NCBI GenBank assembly: GCA_007128515.1
Contig: SKXI01000036.1
Coordinates: 1-9,309, forward strand
From: Halococcaceae archaeon
GTDB lineage: Archaea; Halobacteriota; Halobacteria; Halobacteriales; Halalkalicoccaceae
Direction of reading: 5' to 3'
Length of the DNA: 9,309 bases
Part shown: in pieces, positions 5,659 to 9,309 of the stretch
Position numbering within the stretch: the stretch's first letter is position 1
Layout: each line of letters opens with the position of its first letter
Program-made: the position numbers and the translations under genes
The notes under the pieces: generated by a model
Told to the model about the DNA's origin: nothing
Seen by the model: the letters and a program-made list of their open reading frames with translations, nothing else
Database searches by the model: none

Positions 5659-7632
5659 ATGGAGTTCGAGTCGATCCCGGGCGTGGGGGAGAAGACGGCC
5701 GCCTCGCTCGCCGCCCTCGACGACGCGGAGCGGGCACTGGCGGAGGGCGACGTCGCCGCGCTCGCCGCCGCGCCCGGGATCTCGACCGGACAGGCCGCGC
5801 GGATCGCCCGTGGCGCGATCCGCGCACGCCACGACGACGACTCACGGTTTCTCGCGACCGATCGGGCACGCGAACTGCACCGCGACCTCCTCGCGCTCGT
5901 CACGGAGCGCGCCGTGACCGATTACGCGAAACGCCGGCTGGAGACGTTCTACCCGAGCGCCTGCGAGGCACGGATCGACGAGGCACGCGCGTTCACCGAG
6001 CGGGCGATAGCGCGCGAGCCCGAGCCGGCGACCACGGCGGCACTCACCGAGGTACGGCCGCTGTCGCCCCCCTCCACGCTCCGGATCAGGGAGCGCTGTC
6101 TCGCGACGACCGACGCCGAACGCTACGCCGAGGCGCGCGAGGCGGTGCCCGAACTCACGGTCGAGATCGTCGAGGACGCCCGGGGGCTGGCCGAACTCGC
6201 CCGTGGCTACGCGACGGTGGTCGCCATCGACGAGGCCTTTTCGGGCGTGGACGTCGCCGGGGACGTGCGGGTCGAGCCAGGCGCGCTCGACTCCCCGGAG
6301 GAGGTCGTCCCGGAGCGGGTCCTCGCGTTCTTCGCTGACAACAGGGCATCGATCCGGGCTGCCGCACGGGTCCACCGCGAGGCGGGGATCGAGCCGCCGT
6401 GTGACCTCGACGCGCTCGACGCGGCGCTCTCCCGACTCTCCGACGACGGGACGGTCGCGGGAGACGAGGAGCTCGATCGGCTGACGGCGGCGGTTTCGGA
6501 CCTCGACGTGGCGGTGCGTACGGCAGAAAGCGTCGCGGACGACGCGCTGAGCGAGGCGATCCGCGAGCGGGACGTGACGATCGAGGGCGCCGACCTGCTC
6601 TCGCTCGTCGAACGCGGCGCGGGGATCGACTCGCTGCTCGCGCGAGAACTCGCCGACGAGTACGCCGACGCGGTCGAGCAGGCGAGGGGGCAGCTCGTCG
6701 ACGCGCTCTCGCTCGAGGCGGGGGAAGCGGAGCTGGCGCGGGCGGCGTTCTCCGACGAGCCGAGCTACCCCGTGGCGGCGGACGAGAGCGTGGTCGGCAG
6801 GCTCGAGGAGGAACTGACCGCCGCGCGCGACCGCCGCGCCGTCGCCGGCAAACGCGAACTCGCGGCGACGCTCTCGGGGTTCCGCGAGGACGCCCGGACG
6901 CTCGTGACGACGGCGCTCGACCTCGACGTCGAACTCGCGATCGCCCGCTTCGCCCGCGACTTCGACTGCACGATGCCGGCGTTCGACGGCGAGGGGATCG
7001 CGATCGAGGGTGGTCGCTCGCCGCTGCTCGCCGAACCGTGGGAGGAGATCGAGCCCGTCGACTACGCGGTCTCGGGGGTGACGCTGCTCTCGGGGGTGAA
7101 CTCGGGGGGAAAGACCTCGACGCTCGACCTGCTCGCGAGCGTGGCGATCCTCGCACAGATGGGGTTTCCGGTGCCCGCCGAACGCGCCTCCCTGCGGCGG
7201 TTCGAGGCGTGTCACTACCACGCGAAGACACAGGGGACGCTCGACGCGGGGGCGTTCGAGAGCACCCTCCGGGAGTTCGCCTCGCTCGCCGAGTCGCCGG
7301 AGGGCGCGCTGGTGCTCGTCGACGAACTCGAGAGCATTACCGAACCCGGAGCGAGCGCGAAGATCATCGCCGGAATCCTCGAAGAGCTGGAGGAAGCGGC
7401 GGCGACTGCCGTGTTCGTCTCGCACCTCGCGGGCGAGGTCAGGGAGGCCGCGGCGTTCGCGGTGCCCGTCGACGGTATCGAGGCCGCGGGACTCGTCGAC
7501 GGTGAGCTCGTCGTCGAGCGCTCGCCGGTCTCGGACCACCTCGCGCGGTCGACGCCGGAACTGATCGTCGAGAAGCTCGCGGGAGAGCACGACTCCCGCG
7601 TCTACGACCGTCTGTTGACGAAGTTCGAGTGA
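5659..7632 (+). CDS. mutS2: Archaeal MutS2-type DNA-binding ATPase with N-terminal HhH
   Basis: This 657-residue protein belongs to the MutS family, in the archaeal branch named MutS2 or MutS5. Two helix-hairpin-helix motifs open it, SIPGVGEKTAASL (5-17) and APGISTGQAARI (38-49). A helical core and clamp follow (about 65-460), then the ABC-type ATPase: Walker A GVNSGGKTS (479-487), a HYHAKTQGT segment near 523-531, Walker B LVLVDE (551-556) with the archaeal-type ESITEPGAS after it, and the H-loop VSHLAGE (587-593). The mismatch-recognition domain of MutS1 and the C-terminal Smr nuclease of bacterial MutS2 are both absent. A role in recombination control or branched-DNA binding is more likely than mismatch repair; this is inference. 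The ORF is open upstream to 5461, but that part overlaps larE and lacks homology character; the TATA-like box favours ATG 5659. Confidence 0.9.
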   Translation: MEFESIPGVGEKTAASLAALDDAERALAEGDVAALAAAPGISTGQAARIARGAIRARHDDDSRFLATDRARELHRDLLALVTERAVTDYAKRRLETFYPSACEARIDEARAFTERAIAREPEPATTAALTEVRPLSPPSTLRIRERCLATTDAERYAEAREAVPELTVEIVEDARGLAELARGYATVVAIDEAFSGVDVAGDVRVEPGALDSPEEVVPERVLAFFADNRASIRAAARVHREAGIEPPCDLDALDAALSRLSDDGTVAGDEELDRLTAAVSDLDVAVRTAESVADDALSEAIRERDVTIEGADLLSLVERGAGIDSLLARELADEYADAVEQARGQLVDALSLEAGEAELARAAFSDEPSYPVAADESVVGRLEEELTAARDRRAVAGKRELAATLSGFREDARTLVTTALDLDVELAIARFARDFDCTMPAFDGEGIAIEGGRSPLLAEPWEEIEPVDYAVSGVTLLSGVNSGGKTSTLDLLASVAILAQMGFPVPAERASLRRFEACHYHAKTQGTLDAGAFESTLREFASLAESPEGALVLVDELESITEPGASAKIIAGILEELEEAAATAVFVSHLAGEVREAAAFAVPVDGIEAAGLVDGELVVERSPVSDHLARSTPELIVEKLAGEHDSRVYDRLLTKFE

Positions 7633-7635
7633 AAC

Positions 7636-7644
7636 GGCTATACC
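7636..7644 (+). promoter_or_regulatory. TATA box of the 71-aa membrane protein gene
   Basis: GGCTATACC begins 3 bp after the mutS2 stop and lies 22-30 bp before ATG 7666. This implies a separate leaderless transcript despite the 33-bp gap. Confidence 0.5.
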
Positions 7645-7665
7645 CTCCCGGCGGGAACGGGGACC

Positions 7666-7881
7666 ATGGTGCTGGCCTACGAGCTGCTCCACTACGTCCT
7701 CATCGCGGCGGTCGCGTGGGGTGTCTACCTCCTCGTCGGTGAGGTCGCCCCGGGGCTCGCGCAGTGGCAGGAGATGGTGATCATGCTCGTTGTCGCGGTG
7801 TCGTACGTCTGGGCCGTCGTCACGCTCGGGCTCGCGCCAGCGTCGTGGTTCGGGCGGGACCCCCCTCCCGAGACGGAGTGA
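7666..7881 (+). CDS. Small two-helix membrane protein, function unknown
   Basis: I do not recognise a named family. The 71-residue product has two hydrophobic helices (about 7-24 and 37-58), joined by a short polar turn containing PGLAQWQE, and a charged tail ending RDPPPETE. It has no cysteines. The shape fits the many short hypothetical membrane proteins of haloarchaea. Coding is supported by the ATG at leaderless distance from a TATA box, a clear hydrophobic pattern and its tight fit between mutS2 and the downstream regulatory region. It has no evident functional link to its neighbours. Confidence 0.75.
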   Translation: MVLAYELLHYVLIAAVAWGVYLLVGEVAPGLAQWQEMVIMLVVAVSYVWAVVTLGLAPASWFGRDPPPETE

Positions 7882-7904
7882 TCGGTCTCCCGGTCCCGGA
7901 TGTC

Positions 7905-7917
7905 CCCCACTATGGGG
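7905..7917. repeat. Inverted repeat CCCCA-cta-TGGGG
   Basis: A perfect 5-bp inverted repeat lies directly before the plus-strand GATTAAAC box (7919-7926), upstream of the receiver gene. It could be an operator. A second small hairpin, ACGGT/ACCGT (7945-7949 with 7955-7959), follows downstream of that box. Confidence 0.3.
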
Positions 7918-7966
7918 CGATTAAACACCCTCGAACGGCTAGAAACGGTGGAAAACCGTCGAGATG

Positions 7967-7975
7967 CTTATGAAT
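7967..7975 (+). promoter_or_regulatory. TATA-like box upstream of the receiver gene
   Basis: CTTATGAAT lies 23-31 bp before the ATG at 7998, the same spacing as the other leaderless starts here. This points to 7998 as the first transcribed codon rather than the in-frame ATG at 7964, which precedes the box. An alternative box, GATTAAAC at 7919-7926, would instead give a start near 7950. Confidence 0.4.
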
Positions 7976-7997
7976 GAGACCGCCCTCACCACGAGTC

Positions 7998-8039
7998 ATG
8001 ACCGCTGTCGATCGCGGCTCGGGGCGGGGGTGGACGTGA
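7998..8039 (+). CDS. Possible 13-codon leader ORF before the receiver gene
   Basis: The ATG at 7998 opens MTAVDRGSGRGWT and stops at TGA 8037-8039. That stop overlaps the receiver GTG (8036-8038) as GTGA, the pattern of translational coupling. The ATG is at leaderless distance from a TATA-like box. GGGGGTGG lies just before the GTG and could act as a weak ribosome site. Alternatively one base is missing from the G-rich run at 8021-8032, and this is really the N-terminus of the receiver protein in another frame. Confidence 0.35.
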   Translation: MTAVDRGSGRGWT

Positions 8040-8464
8040 CGGCCGACGTCCTGCTGGTCGAGGACGATCCCGCGATCGCGCGCCTCGTCCGGGAGGCGTT
8101 CTCGGAGGTGGGCGTCGACGCGACCGTGCGCGTGATCGACGACGGCACCGACGCGCTCTCGGCGCTCAGGTCCGGTCCACGCCCGGATCTCGTCCTGCTC
8201 GACCGCGACCTCCCGGGCACGACCGGACCGTCGATCCTCGGCGCGCTCGACGAGGACTCCGCGATCCGCCGACTGCCCGTGATCGTCCTCACCGGCTCCG
8301 ACGACGACCGCGACGTCGCCGAGGCGTACGATCGCGGCGCGAACGCGTACGTCACGAAGCCCGAGGAGTTCGAGGGGTTCGTCGACCTGATCTCCGCGCT
8401 GGATCGGTTCTGGCTGCGCTACGTCAGAGCCCCGCCCGAGGGTGAGACCCGCCCGAAGGGTTAA
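8036..8464 (+). CDS. Stand-alone response-regulator receiver protein
   Basis: From GTG 8036 the product has 142 residues and is a single receiver domain: acidic pocket VEDD (8-11), phospho-acceptor D56 in LVLLDRDLPG, switch residue T86 in VLTGS, and K108 in YVTKPEE. There is no DNA-binding or enzymatic output domain, so it would act by protein contacts, as in the Rcp1-like receivers common in haloarchaea; the partner histidine kinase is not in the window. The frame is open to an ATG at 7964, but those 24 extra residues are not receiver sequence and precede the likely promoter. The domain begins at MTADVLLVEDD, typical for the family. The stop overlaps the TATA-like box of the Orc1/Cdc6 gene, 26 bp before its ATG. 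Confidence 0.88.
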   Translation: MTADVLLVEDDPAIARLVREAFSEVGVDATVRVIDDGTDALSALRSGPRPDLVLLDRDLPGTTGPSILGALDEDSAIRRLPVIVLTGSDDDRDVAEAYDRGANAYVTKPEEFEGFVDLISALDRFWLRYVRAPPEGETRPKG

Positions 8465-8468
8465 GTAG
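8461..8468 (+). promoter_or_regulatory. TATA box of the Orc1/Cdc6 gene
   Basis: TTAAGTAG overlaps the receiver stop codon TAA (8462-8464) and lies 23-30 bp before ATG 8491, supporting a leaderless Orc1/Cdc6 transcript. Confidence 0.5.
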
Positions 8469-8490
8469 CCGCCACAGCGTGGTGAAAGTG

Positions 8491-9309
8491 ATGGCCCCGG
8501 ACCCCGAGGAGGGGATGCTCTCGTGGGACGAGACGGTCTTTCGAAACGAGCGCGTCTTCGAGATCGACTACCTCCCAGAGACGTTCAGACACAGAGAGAG
8601 CCAGACCCAGAGTCTGACCTACGCGATCCGTCCGGCGGTCCGGGGCTCGCGGCCGCTCAACGCGCTCGTCCAGGGGCCGCCCGGCACCGGGAAGACGACC
8701 GCCGTGCTCAAACTGTTCGACCAGCTCACCGCCGAGACGACGGTGCGAACCGTTCACGTCAACTGCCAGGTCGACTCGACGAGGTACGCCGTCTTCTCCC
8801 GGATCTTCGAGGGACTGTTCGAGTACGAGCCACCGACCAGCGGCGTCTCGTTCAAGAAGCTCTTCGGACAGATCGCCGACCGGCTGACCGACGAGGACGA
8901 GGTCCTGGTGGTCGCGCTCGACGACGTGAACTACCTCTTCTACGAGAACGAGGCCAGCGACACGCTCTACTCGATCCTGCGCGCTCACGAGACCCATCCG
9001 GGTGCCAGGATCGGCGTGATCGCCATCTCCTCGGATCCGAGCCTCGAGGCGATCGAGGAGCTCGATCCGCGCGTCCAGTCGGTCTTCCGGCCCGAGGAGG
9101 TCTACTTCCCGGTCTACGACGTCACCGAGATCGCCGACATCCTCGGCGAGCGCGCACGCCGGGGGTTCCACGACGGCGTGATACAGGAGGGGACGCTCGA
9201 TCGCGTCGCCGAACTCACCGCCGAGAGCGGCGACCTGCGCGTCGGTATCGACCTGCTCCGCCGGGCGGGGATGCAGGCGGAGATGCGGGCGTCGAAGACG
9301 GTCGAGCTC
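8491..9309 (+). CDS. cdc6: Orc1/Cdc6 replication initiator ATPase, 3' end cut by window
   Basis: 273 residues are visible; the family usually has about 350-420, so most of what is missing is the winged-helix DNA-binding domain. The AAA+ parts appear in order: Walker A GPPGTGKTT (62-70), Walker B VVALDDVNYLF (140-150), sensor 1 AISSDPS (178-184), the arginine-finger region LDPRVQSVF (191-199) and sensor 2 GDLRVGIDLLRRAG (247-260). It should bind origin DNA and help load the MCM helicase. Haloarchaea have many paralogues, and which one this is cannot be told here. An alternative ATG at codon 9 (8515) would also leave the domain intact; 8491 is preferred for its TATA spacing. Only 26 bp separate it from the receiver gene, so no origin lies immediately upstream. 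Confidence 0.93.
   Translation, partial: MAPDPEEGMLSWDETVFRNERVFEIDYLPETFRHRESQTQSLTYAIRPAVRGSRPLNALVQGPPGTGKTTAVLKLFDQLTAETTVRTVHVNCQVDSTRYAVFSRIFEGLFEYEPPTSGVSFKKLFGQIADRLTDEDEVLVVALDDVNYLFYENEASDTLYSILRAHETHPGARIGVIAISSDPSLEAIEELDPRVQSVFRPEEVYFPVYDVTEIADILGERARRGFHDGVIQEGTLDRVAELTAESGDLRVGIDLLRRAGMQAEMRASKTVEL

Noticed and set aside
5842..7692. 616-codon open frame on the minus strand opposite mutS2
   Set aside because: It mirrors the strongly biased codons of mutS2; its translation is Arg-rich and repetitive, with no domain and no haloarchaeal acidic bias.
7941..7960. Possible origin recognition box (GAAACGGTGGAAAACC) near the Orc gene
   Set aside because: Only one copy, no inverted partner and no G-string; the gap upstream of the Orc gene is 26 bp. 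Not enough for an origin.
8461..9171. 236-codon open frame opposite the Orc1/Cdc6 gene
   Set aside because: A shadow of a clear AAA+ gene, with no promoter and no recognisable domain.
1..9309. CRISPR arrays, tRNA or rRNA genes, transposases, prophage or defence genes
   Set aside because: Looked for and not seen: no regular spaced repeats, no tRNA T-arm pattern, no integrase or transposase motifs.

Overview
The window looks like ordinary chromosomal DNA from a haloarchaeon (class Halobacteria). The signs are high G+C, proteins rich in Asp/Glu and poor in Lys, and archaeal-type promoters: most starts have a TATA-like box about 23-30 bp upstream, so transcripts are probably leaderless. The gene families also fit: CDP-archaeol synthase, a Bat-type HTH_10 regulator, archaeal MutS2 with N-terminal HhH motifs, and an Orc1/Cdc6 initiator. 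I see no integrase, transposase, CRISPR array, rRNA or tRNA. Eleven protein genes are supported; both window edges cut a gene.

Left part (1-2104, all minus strand). In order of transcription there is a Bat-like regulator (2104-1391), orotate phosphoribosyltransferase PyrE (1340-786), and an HTH-phosphoribosyltransferase fusion that runs off the left edge (612-1). The 173-bp pyrE/fusion gap holds a perfect 14-bp inverted repeat with a 68-bp interior, followed by a smaller palindrome. Upstream of the Bat-like gene is a 368-bp non-coding stretch (2105-2472) with an AT-rich island, several inverted repeats and a duplicated 13-mer.

Middle part (2473-4738). carS (minus) and a proline dehydrogenase (plus) diverge from a compact 88-bp promoter region. 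The dehydrogenase is followed by a DUF502 membrane protein that has its own TATA-like box. DUF502 converges on larE, and the 86 bp between them form a nested or alternative hairpin structure that probably terminates both.

Right part (4739-9309). larE (minus) and an archaeal mutS2 (plus) diverge from a short region with two mirrored T-rich boxes. Downstream on the plus strand lie a 71-aa two-helix membrane protein, a stand-alone receiver-domain protein and an Orc1/Cdc6 ATPase cut by the right edge. The receiver gene appears to be preceded by a 13-codon leader ORF overlapping its GTG start.

The genes are mostly housekeeping: pyrimidine and nucleobase metabolism, membrane lipid synthesis, proline catabolism, DNA maintenance and replication initiation. 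They do not form one evident pathway. The most interesting signals are in the intergenic DNA rather than in a new gene system.
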